Positions 26,158 through 34,060 of a stretch of 34,060 nucleotides of DNA are shown here, one piece after another. Position 1 is the first letter of the stretch; each line of letters starts with the position of its first letter. Source of the stretch: Rhodoluna limnophila. GTDB lineage: Bacteria > Actinomycetota > Actinomycetes > Actinomycetales > Microbacteriaceae. The stretch covers positions 1-34,060 of the forward strand of contig CAMAXJ010000010.1 of the NCBI GenBank assembly GCA_945862155.1. The letters are read 5' to 3'. A model generated the notes under the pieces. It was not told the origin of the DNA and did no database searches. It saw nothing but the letters and a program-made list of their open reading frames with translations. The position numbers and the translations under genes were made by a program.

Positions 26158-28764
26158 TTGAATAATCAGCAACTGCCCGGTGTGAGCTTTGTCCGCGCCG
26201 CAACCACCCCTGACAAGGTAGGGGTAGAGGGTCTCGAAGCTAAGTGGGGTCCAAGCTGGGATAGCGAAGGCATTTACAGCTTTGATAAATCTGCTGCCAA
26301 AGCGAATATCTATTCAATTGACACTCCCCCTCCAACAGTTTCGGGATCCCTGCACGTGGGTCACGTCTTTAGCTATACCCACACCGATCTAATTGCCAGA
26401 TACCAGCGCATGCTAGGTAAAGAGGTTTACTACCCGATGGGTTGGGACGACAACGGTTTACCTACCGAACGCCGCGTTCAAAACTTCTACGGAGTGCGTT
26501 GCGATCCAACTCTTGCCTACCAACAGGGCTTTGTTCCCCCGTTTGAGGGAGGCGATGGGAAATCTTCCAAGGCAGCCGACCAGATTCCAATTTCAAGAAG
26601 AAACTTCATTGAGCTTTGTGAAAAGCTCACCCTTGAAGACGAAAAACACTTCGAGGCTCTATGGAGACAGCTCGGGCTATCAATCGACTGGTCCCAGACC
26701 TATCAGACAATTTCCCCAGATGCTCAAGCTGTTTCGCAGAAAGCCTTTCTAAACAACCTCTCTCGCGGTGAGGCTTACCAAGCCATGGCCCCGACTTTGT
26801 GGGATGTGACTTTTAGAACTGCGGTTGCACAGGCAGAACTCGAAGATCGTGACCAGCCAGGTGCTTACCACCGCATCGGTTTTGATGGCCCTGATGGAAA
26901 AATCTTTGTAGAAACTACCCGTCCTGAACTAATTCCTGCCTGTGTTGCCCTCGTTGCACACCCCGACGATGAGCGCTACCAGCCGATGTTTGGCAAGACC
27001 GTAAAAACGCCTCTGTTTGGAGTTGAGGTTCCAGTTCTTGCTCACCACCTTGCCCAAAAAGATAAAGGCTCCGGCATTGCGATGATTTGTACATTCGGTG
27101 ACGTCACCGACGTAATCTGGTGGCGCGAACTAGATCTTCCAAACCGAGCAATCTTGGGCTGGGATGGTCGAATACTATCCGAGGCACCAGATGTCATAAC
27201 CGATGCCAAAGGTAAAGAAATATTCGCCCAGCTGGCTGGTAAGACTGTGTTCTCAGCAAAGCAGACCATAGTCGAACTACTGCAGGCATCCGGTGACATG
27301 ATTGGCGATCCAAAGCCAATCACTCACCCGGTTAAGTTCTTTGAAAAAGGCGATAAGCCGCTGGAGATTGTATCTACCCGCCAGTGGTACATCCGAAACG
27401 GCGGACGCGACCAGGCTCTGCGCGAAAAGCTCATTGAACTTGGAAAGACACTCAAGTTCCACCCTGATTTCATGCGAGTTCGTTTCGAGAACTGGGTGAA
27501 CGGCCTAACCGGCGACTGGTTGATTTCAAGGCAGCGATTTTTTGGTGTTCCAATTCCGGTTTGGTACCAGCTTGATGCCGACGGAAACCCAGACTTCGAA
27601 AAAATAATTACGCCTGAGATTCAGAGCTTGCCGGTTGACCCATCTAGCCAACCTCCAGCTGGCTTCAAGGAAGATCAGCGCGGGAAGCCAAATGGTTTTA
27701 TCGGGGAAGTTGACATCATGGATACCTGGGCGACTTCTTCTCTAACTCCTCAACTAGCCGGTGGTTGGATATCCGATCCAGAAAAATACGCCAAGGTATT
27801 CCCATTTGACCTACGACCACAGGGTCAAGACATCATTCGTACCTGGTTATTCTCAACGGTGCTTCGATCTTTCCAAGAAGAAGGCGTACTCCCCTGGTCA
27901 GACGCTGGATTGTCGGGTTGGATTCTCGATCCAGACCGCAAGAAGATGTCTAAATCCAAAGGTAACGTCGTAGTTCCAAACGATCTGCTAGATGAGCACG
28001 GCTCTGACGCCGTTCGCTACTGGGCAGCCTCGGCAAGGCTCGGTACTGATGCCGCCTTTGACATTGGACAGATGAAGGTCGGTAGGCGTCTTGCCATCAA
28101 AGTTCTAAACGCTGCGAAGTTTGTTCTCTCGTTTGAAGCCTCCTCGGACGCAAAAGAAGTAGCCGAACCGATTGACCGCTCAATGCTGAGTACTCTGTCG
28201 GAAATTGTTGCTCAGGCCGGAAAAGCCTTCGAATCTTACGATCACACCAAGGCACTAGAGATCGCCGAGACATTCTTCTGGAACTTTACCGATGACTATC
28301 TCGAACTTGTTAAAGAACGTGCTTACGCTCAAGACACATCGCCAAAAGCTCAAGCGTCGGCAGTGCTTGCTCTTCGAATCGCCCTGCACACCCAATTGCG
28401 TTTACTGGCGCCGTTCATCCCCTTCGCAACCGAAGAAGCCTGGAGCTGGTGGCAGGAAGGAAGCATTCACCGATCCACCTGGCCTAAAGTTTCCGAGCTC
28501 GAAGGCTTCACCCAGGGTCAATCCGCCACGATGCTGAAAACTGCTTCAGAGGCGCTGATGGGTGTACGTAAAGCTAAGTCCGACCAGCAGCTATCCATGA
28601 AAGCGGAGATAACTTCTCTAACAATTAACGCACCGGCAGAAAAACTGCAGGAACTCAAGCACCTCGAAGCAGATCTGCGCTCGGTCGGAAAGATTGAGAA
28701 AATTGATTTTGCAGTTGGCAAAGTGCTGTCCATCTCGAACGTTTCGTTCAAGCCAGAAAATTAG
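26158..28764 (+). CDS. valS: Valyl-tRNA synthetase
   Basis: This 868-aa class Ia synthetase charges tRNA-Val and edits threonine. The HIGH motif is in TVSGSLHVGHVFSYTHTD and KMSKS in RKKMSKSKGNVVVP. GWDDNGLPTERRVQNFYG, ETTRPELIPACVALV (editing domain), [18 protein letters not shown] and DIMDTWATSSLTPQ confirm the family. The anticodon-binding region follows (SYDHTKALEIAETFFWNFTDDY). The C-terminal coiled-coil arm appears short. The start is TTG (MNNQQLPGVSF), 10 bp after GGAG; the only other nearby in-register option runs into a stop. Its last 4 bp overlap the convergent transporter gene. Confidence 0.97.
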   Translation: MNNQQLPGVSFVRAATTPDKVGVEGLEAKWGPSWDSEGIYSFDKSAAKANIYSIDTPPPTVSGSLHVGHVFSYTHTDLIARYQRMLGKEVYYPMGWDDNGLPTERRVQNFYGVRCDPTLAYQQGFVPPFEGGDGKSSKAADQIPISRRNFIELCEKLTLEDEKHFEALWRQLGLSIDWSQTYQTISPDAQAVSQKAFLNNLSRGEAYQAMAPTLWDVTFRTAVAQAELEDRDQPGAYHRIGFDGPDGKIFVETTRPELIPACVALVAHPDDERYQPMFGKTVKTPLFGVEVPVLAHHLAQKDKGSGIAMICTFGDVTDVIWWRELDLPNRAILGWDGRILSEAPDVITDAKGKEIFAQLAGKTVFSAKQTIVELLQASGDMIGDPKPITHPVKFFEKGDKPLEIVSTRQWYIRNGGRDQALREKLIELGKTLKFHPDFMRVRFENWVNGLTGDWLISRQRFFGVPIPVWYQLDADGNPDFEKIITPEIQSLPVDPSSQPPAGFKEDQRGKPNGFIGEVDIMDTWATSSLTPQLAGGWISDPEKYAKVFPFDLRPQGQDIIRTWLFSTVLRSFQEEGVLPWSDAGLSGWILDPDRKKMSKSKGNVVVPNDLLDEHGSDAVRYWAASARLGTDAAFDIGQMKVGRRLAIKVLNAAKFVLSFEASSDAKEVAEPIDRSMLSTLSEIVAQAGKAFESYDHTKALEIAETFFWNFTDDYLELVKERAYAQDTSPKAQASAVLALRIALHTQLRLLAPFIPFATEEAWSWWQEGSIHRSTWPKVSELEGFTQGQSATMLKTASEALMGVRKAKSDQQLSMKAEITSLTINAPAEKLQELKHLEADLRSVGKIEKIDFAVGKVLSISNVSFKPEN

Positions 28765-29972
28765 TTTTTCGGCGCTCCAGAGGAGCGGCCTAGCTTCGGC
28801 AGTGGCAATCGCTGCCAGCCCAGAACCAGCATCCCTGAAACCAAGGCCCAGAAAGCCCCGCCAATTCCGAACACGCTTATACCTGTAGCACCAACCACGA
28901 AAGTAATTGCTGCTGGCAAGCGATTTTCTTTGTCCTCTAGTGAAACGCCTATTGCAGAAACAAAGCTTGGCAGCAACGCTATTCCCACCACTGCTAGCAG
29001 AAGCTCCGTTGGTACTGCCAATACAAAAGCTGCAAAAAAGCCTGCTCCAATAGCAAAGAGCCAATACACCAGTCCGCCAACAAAAGATGCGACCCATCTA
29101 CGAGCAGGGTCCTTTGCAGCTTGCTCATTAGCATTGATGGCAGCCGTTATGGCGGCAAGATTCATTCCAAATCCGCCAAAAAATGAAGCAACTACAGTTG
29201 CAATACCGGTCGATCCAAGAACGGCGCGAACTGGAAGGATGTATCCGAAGCCCTTCATTATTGCTGTGCCAGGCAGATTCTGAGATGCCATGGTTATCAG
29301 ATACAGCGGAATTCCAATCGAGAACATCGGAACTAATTCGAAGGCAGGTATGACAACATCAAAGCTCGGGAACAAGCTCGCACCCTCGAGCCAGCTGGTT
29401 CCAACCTGAGCGTTAATGAGCCCGAAAGCCAACACAATAGCAATCGGCGTTGCCCAAACGGGCGAAATACGGTTGAGCAAAAACCAAACCAAAACAAATG
29501 GCAGGACCAAAAGCGGATAATCAACAGAAGCTCGAACGGTACTTATGACGAAGGTGAACAAGATTCCAGCCAGCATGGCTGATGCAATCTCAGCGGGAAT
29601 TCGCTGAACCAGCCTTGCAAGAGCCGGCCAAAAACCTGTGATGGTCAGAAGTACTCCTGAGAGAAAGAATCCGCCAACGGCTTGTTCGAATTCCAGCCCC
29701 AAGCCAGCCGAGGCTGCGAGAAATGCAGCTCCGGGTGTTGACCAAACAATTGAGATTGGCATTTTGTATCGGTAGCTCAGCACAGTCGATAGCAGTCCAT
29801 AACCAAACAACAAAACAAAAATTGCAGTGGAGGTTTGTTCTCGGGTTGCACCCATCGCCAAGAGACCGGCGATTGCGATTCCGAAAGTGGCAGCAGATCC
29901 TGAAACGGATGCGACAAATCCTGCGATTATTGGGGCTTTTAGTTCAGGCTTGGGCGTAGCCGCGAGGCTCAT
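28761..29972 (-). CDS. BenE-family (benzoate/H+ symporter type) transporter
   Basis: This 403-aa membrane protein with about 11-12 hydrophobic segments resembles BenE transporters of the nucleobase-ascorbate fold. Typical stretches are IVWSTPGAAFLAA, RIPAEIASAMLAGILF, LYLITMASQNLPGTAIM and FFGGFGMNLAAITAAINA. Characterised members import benzoate, but no aromatic-degradation genes lie nearby, so the substrate here is uncertain. It starts 3 bp after the clpX stop with only a weak A-rich ribosome-binding site, so it is probably translated by coupling at the end of the clp operon. Its stop overlaps the convergent valS end by 4 bp. Confidence 0.87.
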   Translation of the reverse strand: MSLAATPKPELKAPIIAGFVASVSGSAATFGIAIAGLLAMGATREQTSTAIFVLLFGYGLLSTVLSYRYKMPISIVWSTPGAAFLAASAGLGLEFEQAVGGFFLSGVLLTITGFWPALARLVQRIPAEIASAMLAGILFTFVISTVRASVDYPLLVLPFVLVWFLLNRISPVWATPIAIVLAFGLINAQVGTSWLEGASLFPSFDVVIPAFELVPMFSIGIPLYLITMASQNLPGTAIMKGFGYILPVRAVLGSTGIATVVASFFGGFGMNLAAITAAINANEQAAKDPARRWVASFVGGLVYWLFAIGAGFFAAFVLAVPTELLLAVVGIALLPSFVSAIGVSLEDKENRLPAAITFVVGATGISVFGIGGAFWALVSGMLVLGWQRLPLPKLGRSSGAPKN

Positions 29973-29975
29973 TTA

Positions 29976-31253
29976 CTAAGCGGACTTTTCTTGGGCTGAT
30001 TTCTTGAAGGCTACAATCTGCGCCTCTTTGTTGCCAAGCACAACGTCCTTTGTGATCTTGACAACTCCCTGAGTCTCCATAGTTGGAATCTCAAACATTA
30101 TTGGACCCAAAATGTTTTCTAGAATTGCTCGAAGTCCTCGAGCTCCGGTTTCTCTTTCGATGGCCAGATCTGCCATCAATTCAAGAGCCGGTTTATCAAA
30201 CTCCAGCTCAAATCCATCTAGCTCAAACATTCTCTGGAATTGCTTAGTCAGTGCGTTTTTTGGAACAGTCAATATTTCAATAAGCGCTACTCGGTCAAGT
30301 GGTTCAACCGTTGCAATAACCGGCAATCTTCCGATGAACTCAGGGATCAAGCCGAACTTGCGCAGGTCTTCTGATTGAACGTCATTGAAGATGTCTGGGT
30401 CAATACCGTGAGCTCGGACTTCGTTTCCAAAGCCAATGCCGCGCTTTCCGGAACGGCTAGAGATAATCTCCTCAAGACCTGCAAAGGCACCTGCAACGAT
30501 GAATAGGACGTTTGTGGTGTCAATCTGGATGAACTCCTGCTGAGGGTGCTTTCTACCGCCCTGCGGAGGAACCGAGGCTACAGTACCCTCAAGAATCTTC
30601 AATAGTGCTTGCTGGACACCTTCACCAGAAACATCTCTGGTGATGGAAGGGTTTTCGGCTTTGCGTGAGATCTTGTCAATTTCGTCAATGTAAATGATTC
30701 CCTGCTCAGCGCGCTTGACATCAAAATCCGCTGCTTGCAGAAGCTTCAACAAAATGTTCTCTACGTCTTCTCCGACGTAGCCAGCCTCCGTAAGTGCAGT
30801 TGCATCCGCTACTGCAAATGGCACATTTAGGCGCTTAGCTAAAGTCTGAGCCAGGTAGGTTTTGCCACAACCAGTTGGGCCAATCATTAGAATATTGGAT
30901 TTGGCAATCTCTATTGCATCGTGCTCTTTGCCAGCGGCAGTAAGTGTGCCAGCTGAGCGAATGCGCTTGTAGTGGTTGTAAACCGCAACCGAGAGCACCT
31001 TCTTGGCTTTGTCTTGACCGATAACATACTCATCCAAGTAGCCGTAGATTTCCTTTGGCTTTGGAAGTTCAATGTCTTCAAAATCTTTAGTAGCAGCTGC
31101 GCCAAGCTCTTCTTCAATGATTTCGTTGCAAAGCTCAATGCACTCGTCGCAGATGTAAACACCTGGGCCGGCAATTAGCTTGCGAACCTGCTTTTGGCTC
31201 TTTCCGCAGAAAGAGCACTTGAGTAGGTCACCAGACTCACTGAGTTTTGTCAT
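29976..31253 (-). CDS. clpX: ATP-dependent Clp protease ATP-binding subunit ClpX
   Basis: This ~425-aa AAA+ unfoldase feeds tagged proteins to ClpP. An N-terminal zinc-binding domain shows CSFC and CDECIELC. The AAA+ core shows Walker [12 protein letters not shown], Walker [11 protein letters not shown], the ClpX pore-loop GYVGEDVE, and sensor-region RGLRAILE. The ORF track extends to a TTG at 31283, but the ATG at 31253 ([17 protein letters not shown]) matches the usual ClpX start and has AGGG 8 bp upstream. It lies 54 bp after clpP2 in the tig-clpP1-clpP2-clpX cluster. Confidence 0.98.
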   Translation of the reverse strand: MTKLSESGDLLKCSFCGKSQKQVRKLIAGPGVYICDECIELCNEIIEEELGAAATKDFEDIELPKPKEIYGYLDEYVIGQDKAKKVLSVAVYNHYKRIRSAGTLTAAGKEHDAIEIAKSNILMIGPTGCGKTYLAQTLAKRLNVPFAVADATALTEAGYVGEDVENILLKLLQAADFDVKRAEQGIIYIDEIDKISRKAENPSITRDVSGEGVQQALLKILEGTVASVPPQGGRKHPQQEFIQIDTTNVLFIVAGAFAGLEEIISSRSGKRGIGFGNEVRAHGIDPDIFNDVQSEDLRKFGLIPEFIGRLPVIATVEPLDRVALIEILTVPKNALTKQFQRMFELDGFELEFDKPALELMADLAIERETGARGLRAILENILGPIMFEIPTMETQGVVKITKDVVLGNKEAQIVAFKKSAQEKSA

Positions 31254-31307
31254 AGGTAAAACCCTATTACCAAGCCCCGACAATCGAGGTTAGGTTGCCC
31301 CCAATAT

Positions 31308-31952
31308 TTACTTGACTGGTAGCGGATTCTTGCGAGAAGTAAGGACCTGGTCAATAAGTCCGTACTCAAGAGCCTCATCGGCGGTCAAAATCTTGTCGCG
31401 ATCGATGTCCTTGTTTACTTCTGGAATGCTGCGGTTTGAGTGCTTGGACAAAGTCGCCTCTAGCCATTCGCGCAAGCGCATAATTTCTTTGGCCTGAATC
31501 TCAATGTCAGATGCCTGACCGCGACCTGAGTCTCCGGTAGCTGGCTGGTGAATCAAAATTCGCGCATTTGGAAGTGCAAGACGCTTGCCAGGAGAACCAG
31601 CTGCAAGAAGTACAGCTGCCGCGGAGGCTGCTTGACCCAGGCAAACAGTTTGAATGTGGGGACGGATGTACTGCATGGTGTCGTAAATGGCTGTCATCGC
31701 AGTAAAAGATCCACCGGGTGAGTTGATGTACATGGTGATGTCGCGGTCTGGATCTTGACTTTCTAGAACCAGAAGCTGTGCCATGACGTCATCAGCTGAT
31801 GCGTCGTCAACCTGAACACCTAGGAAGACAATTCTGTCTTCAAACAGCTTGTTGTAAGGGTCTTGACGTTTGAAACCATAAGAGGTTCGTTCTTCGAAGC
31901 TTGGAAGAATGTAGCGAGCTTCTGGGCTCAACTTTGAAAGATCAATAGACAA
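31308..31952 (-). CDS. clpP2: ATP-dependent Clp protease proteolytic subunit, ClpP2 type
   Basis: This 214-aa serine protease subunit pairs with ClpP1 in a mixed tetradecamer, as known in mycobacteria. The ClpP2-type N-terminus [15 protein letters not shown] is present, with [19 protein letters not shown], the catalytic serine in [15 protein letters not shown], histidine in LIHQPATG, and [18 protein letters not shown]. The start is TTG ([14 protein letters not shown]), 14 bp after clpP1; the nearest purine-rich site (GAGAG) is 10 bp upstream, so coupling to clpP1 is likely. Confidence 0.97.
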   Translation of the reverse strand: MSIDLSKLSPEARYILPSFEERTSYGFKRQDPYNKLFEDRIVFLGVQVDDASADDVMAQLLVLESQDPDRDITMYINSPGGSFTAMTAIYDTMQYIRPHIQTVCLGQAASAAAVLLAAGSPGKRLALPNARILIHQPATGDSGRGQASDIEIQAKEIMRLREWLEATLSKHSNRSIPEVNKDIDRDKILTADEALEYGLIDQVLTSRKNPLPVK

Positions 31953-31966
31953 TTTTCAGCTGCTCT

Positions 31967-32548
31967 CTACTTGTTTCCAACACCGGTGGCGACGCCAGCA
32001 GATGCCTGAATGTGGTCGATGAATCCGTACTCGAGTGCCTCGGCAGCAGTGAACCAACGGTCGCGGTCACCATCAGCCATAATCTGCTCAAGAGTCTTTC
32101 CAGTTTGGTCAGCGGTGATCTGAGCTAGCTGACGCTTCATAGACATAATCAGTTCGGCCTGAGTTTGAATATCAGATGCGGTTCCACCGAAGCCACCGAG
32201 TGGCTGGTGAAGTAGAACGCGTGTGTTTGGAGTTGCGTAGCGCTTGCCCTTGGTTCCAGAAGAAAGTAGGAACTGTCCCATTGAAGCTGCCATACCAATT
32301 CCAACGGTCACGATGTCGTTGGGTACGTACTGCATAGTGTCGTAGATGGCCATACCGGCTGTTATTGAACCGCCAGGTGAGTTGATGTACAAGTAGATGT
32401 CCTTGGTGGAATCTTCCGCTGCTAGGAAGAGGATCTTGGCACAAATGTCATTTGCGTTGTCATCTCGAACTTCGCTTCCGAGCCAGATGATTCTGTCCTT
32501 AAGCAACCGTTCAACGGTTGAGAACTTGTCCATAGCTTTTTCTGCCAT
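31967..32548 (-). CDS. clpP1: ATP-dependent Clp protease proteolytic subunit, ClpP1 type
   Basis: This 193-aa ClpP1-type subunit has the catalytic serine in [14 protein letters not shown], the histidine in [11 protein letters not shown], and [20 protein letters not shown], the ClpP1 hallmark. The ORF track runs to 32611 ([12 protein letters not shown]), but the ATG at 32548 ([16 protein letters not shown]) is preferred. It has AGGAG about 10 bp upstream, and the extension lies in what looks like the promoter region with a candidate ClgR site. It heads clpP1-clpP2-clpX, 102 bp after tig. Confidence 0.97.
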   Translation of the reverse strand: MAEKAMDKFSTVERLLKDRIIWLGSEVRDDNANDICAKILFLAAEDSTKDIYLYINSPGGSITAGMAIYDTMQYVPNDIVTVGIGMAASMGQFLLSSGTKGKRYATPNTRVLLHQPLGGFGGTASDIQTQAELIMSMKRQLAQITADQTGKTLEQIMADGDRDRWFTAAEALEYGFIDHIQASAGVATGVGNK

Positions 32549-32621
32549 TTGTAGCTTGCTCCTAGTTTTGATGGGGCCTATCTCCCACAAAGATACTTCC
32601 AAAAATGCCAAGAACCGGCCT

Positions 32622-32639
32622 TGTTCGCCGAGGGCAATA
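32622..32639. promoter_or_regulatory. Candidate ClgR operator upstream of clpP1P2
   Basis: TGTTCGCCGAGGGCAATA matches the ClgR motif recalled from corynebacteria (WNNWCGCYNANRGCGWWS) except at two positions. It lies ~75-90 bp before the clpP1 start, inside the tig-clpP1 gap. ClgR is the known actinobacterial activator of clp genes. The consensus is from memory and no ClgR gene is in this window. Confidence 0.42.
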
Positions 32640-32650
32640 AAGTGTCTGTC

Positions 32651-33967
32651 TTAGTCGTGGTCGTGGCCAGCGTGGGACTTTTCTGGGGTAGCTGTGCCCT
32701 TTAGAAACTCAATTAGATCCACGGCAGCTCCTGCCTTATCGGTTACTACTGCCTCGGACAAAACCGCATGCAGGGCCTTTCGTCTTGATACCTCTCCGAC
32801 AAATGCCGGCACCTGACCGTTTTTGCTTATGGTCTCGATGAATTCGTTTGGTTCCATGCCGTAGTTCTGGCTACTCATAACCAGGTACTGCATAAGCTCC
32901 TGCTCGTTGACCTTTACCTTCTCTGCTTCGGCAATTTCGTCGAGCAACATCTGCACCTTGAAGGACTTCTCTGATTCCTCAGTGACCTCGGCACGGTGCT
33001 TGTCATCTTGTAATCTGCCTTCGCCCTCTAGGTGGCGATTAACATCAGATTCAATAGTCGCCTTGGAAACTTGAACATCGACAAGCTTCAGCAAGTTATC
33101 GGTCAAGACATTTCTTGCCTGCGCACCCTGAGAAAAGGTCTTTGCTTTGGCAATCTGTGCCTCTATGTCGTCCTTGAGCTCTTTCAAGGTATCGAACTGG
33201 CTTGCCATTTTTGCAAAAGCATCATCGGCTGCCGGAAGCTCTCGCTCTTTTACGGCAATGACCTTGACCGTGACTTCAGCCTCAACTCCGGCCATGTCAC
33301 CGCCAACTAGCTTGGAACGGAAAATTGTTGTCTCACCGGCGGTTAAGGTATCGATTGCCTCATCGATACCGTCGAGTAGATTGCCAGAGCCAACTTCGTA
33401 CGAGATGTTCTCTGCTGAGTCAATCTCTTTGCCTTCAATGGCTGCGCTCAGGTCGATTGCTACAAAATCACCCTTCTTGGCTGCGCGCTCAACTGTCTTG
33501 AGCGTTCCAAAGCGAGCGCGAAGAGCATCTAGCTCTTCCTCTACTTCTTTGCCGGCAACCTTGATGGTGTCAACTTCGACCTTTATACCTTTGTAGCTAG
33601 GTAACTTGATCTCTGGTCTTACCTCGACCTCAATTTCAACAACTAGGTTGCCGAGGAAGGTCTTCTCGTCTGGTGAGGACTTCACGTCGGCTTGCGGCTG
33701 GCCTAGAGGGCGCAGTTTGGCTTCTTCTAGGGCCTTTTTGTAGATGCTGTCGAGACCATCGTTGATGGCGTGCGCCAAAATAGCTGGCCGGCCAACTCTC
33801 TGATCCAAAATCGCCGCTGGGATTTTGCCTTTTCTAAACCCTGGAACATTTACCTGCTCAGCGATGTGCTCGTAGGCGTGATCAAGTGAAGGCTTGAATT
33901 CTTCTGGACTGACTTCGATGTTGAGCTTTACGCGAGTTGGATTAATGCGATCGACTTTGGTCTTCAA
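32651..33967 (-). CDS. tig: Trigger factor chaperone
   Basis: This 438-aa ribosome-associated chaperone and peptidyl-prolyl isomerase has an N-terminal ribosome-binding domain with the signature GFRKGKIPAAILDQRVG (~44-60). A central FKBP-like domain (~165-245, AKKGDFVAIDLSAAIEG, VGSGNLLDGIDEAI) and a helical C-terminal domain follow. The tail ends in HAGHDHD, a short His/Asp run that could bind metal. The start is TTG, six bases after AGGAG (AGGAGCTTAGTTTG). It precedes clpP1, and tRNA-Pro lies just upstream, the usual actinobacterial neighbourhood. Confidence 0.97.
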   Translation of the reverse strand: MKTKVDRINPTRVKLNIEVSPEEFKPSLDHAYEHIAEQVNVPGFRKGKIPAAILDQRVGRPAILAHAINDGLDSIYKKALEEAKLRPLGQPQADVKSSPDEKTFLGNLVVEIEVEVRPEIKLPSYKGIKVEVDTIKVAGKEVEEELDALRARFGTLKTVERAAKKGDFVAIDLSAAIEGKEIDSAENISYEVGSGNLLDGIDEAIDTLTAGETTIFRSKLVGGDMAGVEAEVTVKVIAVKERELPAADDAFAKMASQFDTLKELKDDIEAQIAKAKTFSQGAQARNVLTDNLLKLVDVQVSKATIESDVNRHLEGEGRLQDDKHRAEVTEESEKSFKVQMLLDEIAEAEKVKVNEQELMQYLVMSSQNYGMEPNEFIETISKNGQVPAFVGEVSRRKALHAVLSEAVVTDKAGAAVDLIEFLKGTATPEKSHAGHDHD

Positions 33968-33986
33968 ACTAAGCTCCTGGGTGATA

Positions 33987-34020
33987 GCCCCATGAAGGGG
34001 CAGAGTGTTTTTTACTTTTT
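33987..34020 (+). terminator. Hairpin with T-rich tail between tRNA-Pro and tig
   Basis: GCCCC-ATGAA-GGGGC forms a 5-bp stem. On the plus strand it is followed by AGAGTG and then runs of six and five T. This looks like a plus-strand intrinsic terminator, yet no plus-strand gene precedes it. Read on the minus strand it would be a leader hairpin just upstream of the tig ribosome-binding site. Confidence 0.3.
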
Positions 34021-34021
34021 A

Positions 34022-34060
34022 TGGTCGGGGTGACAGGACTCGAACCTGCGATATCCTGCT
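34022..34060 (-). tRNA. tRNA-Pro, 3' part only (cut by window edge)
   Basis: The minus strand reads the end of the anticodon stem (AGCAGG), the variable loop, T-arm GCAGG-TTCGAGT-CCTGT, acceptor 3' strand CACCCCG, discriminator A and an encoded CCA. The CACCCCG acceptor pairs with a 5' CGGGGTG, the usual start of bacterial tRNA-Pro; most other bacterial tRNAs begin with G. The anticodon lies beyond the window, so the isoacceptor cannot be named. tRNA-Pro near tig is familiar in actinobacteria. Confidence 0.85.

Noticed and set aside
31254-31283. 10-codon N-terminal extension of ClpX from a TTG
   Set aside because: ClpX normally begins just before the [12 protein letters not shown] zinc domain; ATG at 31253 gives that.
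32549-32611. 21-codon N-terminal extension of ClpP1 ([12 protein letters not shown]...)
   Set aside because: The ATG at 32548 has AGGAG upstream and fits ClpP1 families; the extension covers probable promoter sequence.
33147-33596. 149-aa plus-strand ORF antisense to tig
   Set aside because: Ser/Ala/Thr-rich shadow of the tig codons with no ribosome-binding site or family features.

Overview
The window is a compact, gene-dense piece of an actinobacterial chromosome. It holds about 32 protein genes and two tRNA genes, and the longest non-coding stretch is about 276 bases. No rRNA, CRISPR array, insertion sequence, prophage or integrase was seen. Gene order (tig-clpP1-clpP2-clpX; folC-DUF4233-ndk-rne-rplU-rpmA-obgE-proB-proA-nadD-rsfS), a paired ClpP1/ClpP2 system, an actinobacterial-type SOS box (TCGAAC-N4-GTTCGA) and a eukaryote-like IleS all point to Actinobacteria. 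Moderate GC by eye, short intergenic gaps and the leuS-comEA-comEC order suggest a streamlined Microbacteriaceae member, perhaps of the freshwater Rhodoluna/Aquiluna ('Luna') type. That last placement is inference and no database was searched.

Layout. Bases 1-4829 (minus): pabB, a small membrane protein, leuS, comEA and the first codons of comEC. Bases 4920-10034 (plus): pabC divergent from pabB, a DedA membrane protein, then a LexA/SOS box directly in front of a DUF6504 gene and dnaE2, the error-prone polymerase. Bases 10014-11463 (minus): a Bax-inhibitor-1-like membrane protein and a small carboxylesterase. Bases 11554-19839 (minus): a housekeeping block read as rne, rplU, rpmA, obgE, proB, proA, a 61-aa membrane protein, nadD, a 192-aa membrane-anchored protein of unknown function, rsfS and tRNA-Ala(GGC), ending at a clear terminator. 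Bases 20116-20733 (plus): a VKOR-family thiol oxidase. Bases 20730-26074 (minus): ileS, folC, DUF4233 and ndk, mostly with overlapping ends. Bases 26158-28764 (plus): valS. Bases 28761-34060 (minus): tRNA-Pro (cut by the window edge), tig, clpP1, clpP2, clpX and a BenE-type transporter.

How the genes work together. Most of the window is translation and proteostasis: three large editing aminoacyl-tRNA synthetases (Leu, Ile, Val), ribosomal proteins L21 and L27, ribosome-assembly and silencing factors (Obg, RsfS), RNase E/G, trigger factor and ClpXP. Metabolic genes cover proline (ProA/B), folate (PabB/PabC/FolC), NAD (NadD) and nucleotides (Ndk). A candidate ClgR operator lies in front of clpP1P2.

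I found no wholly new multi-gene system. The best second-look items are the SOS-controlled DUF6504-dnaE2 pair with no imuA/imuB beside it, the loss of PHP metal ligands in that DnaE2, the unusually long LexA palindrome, a paired TAAACCTTTTA repeat upstream of rne, and heavy use of TTG start codons.
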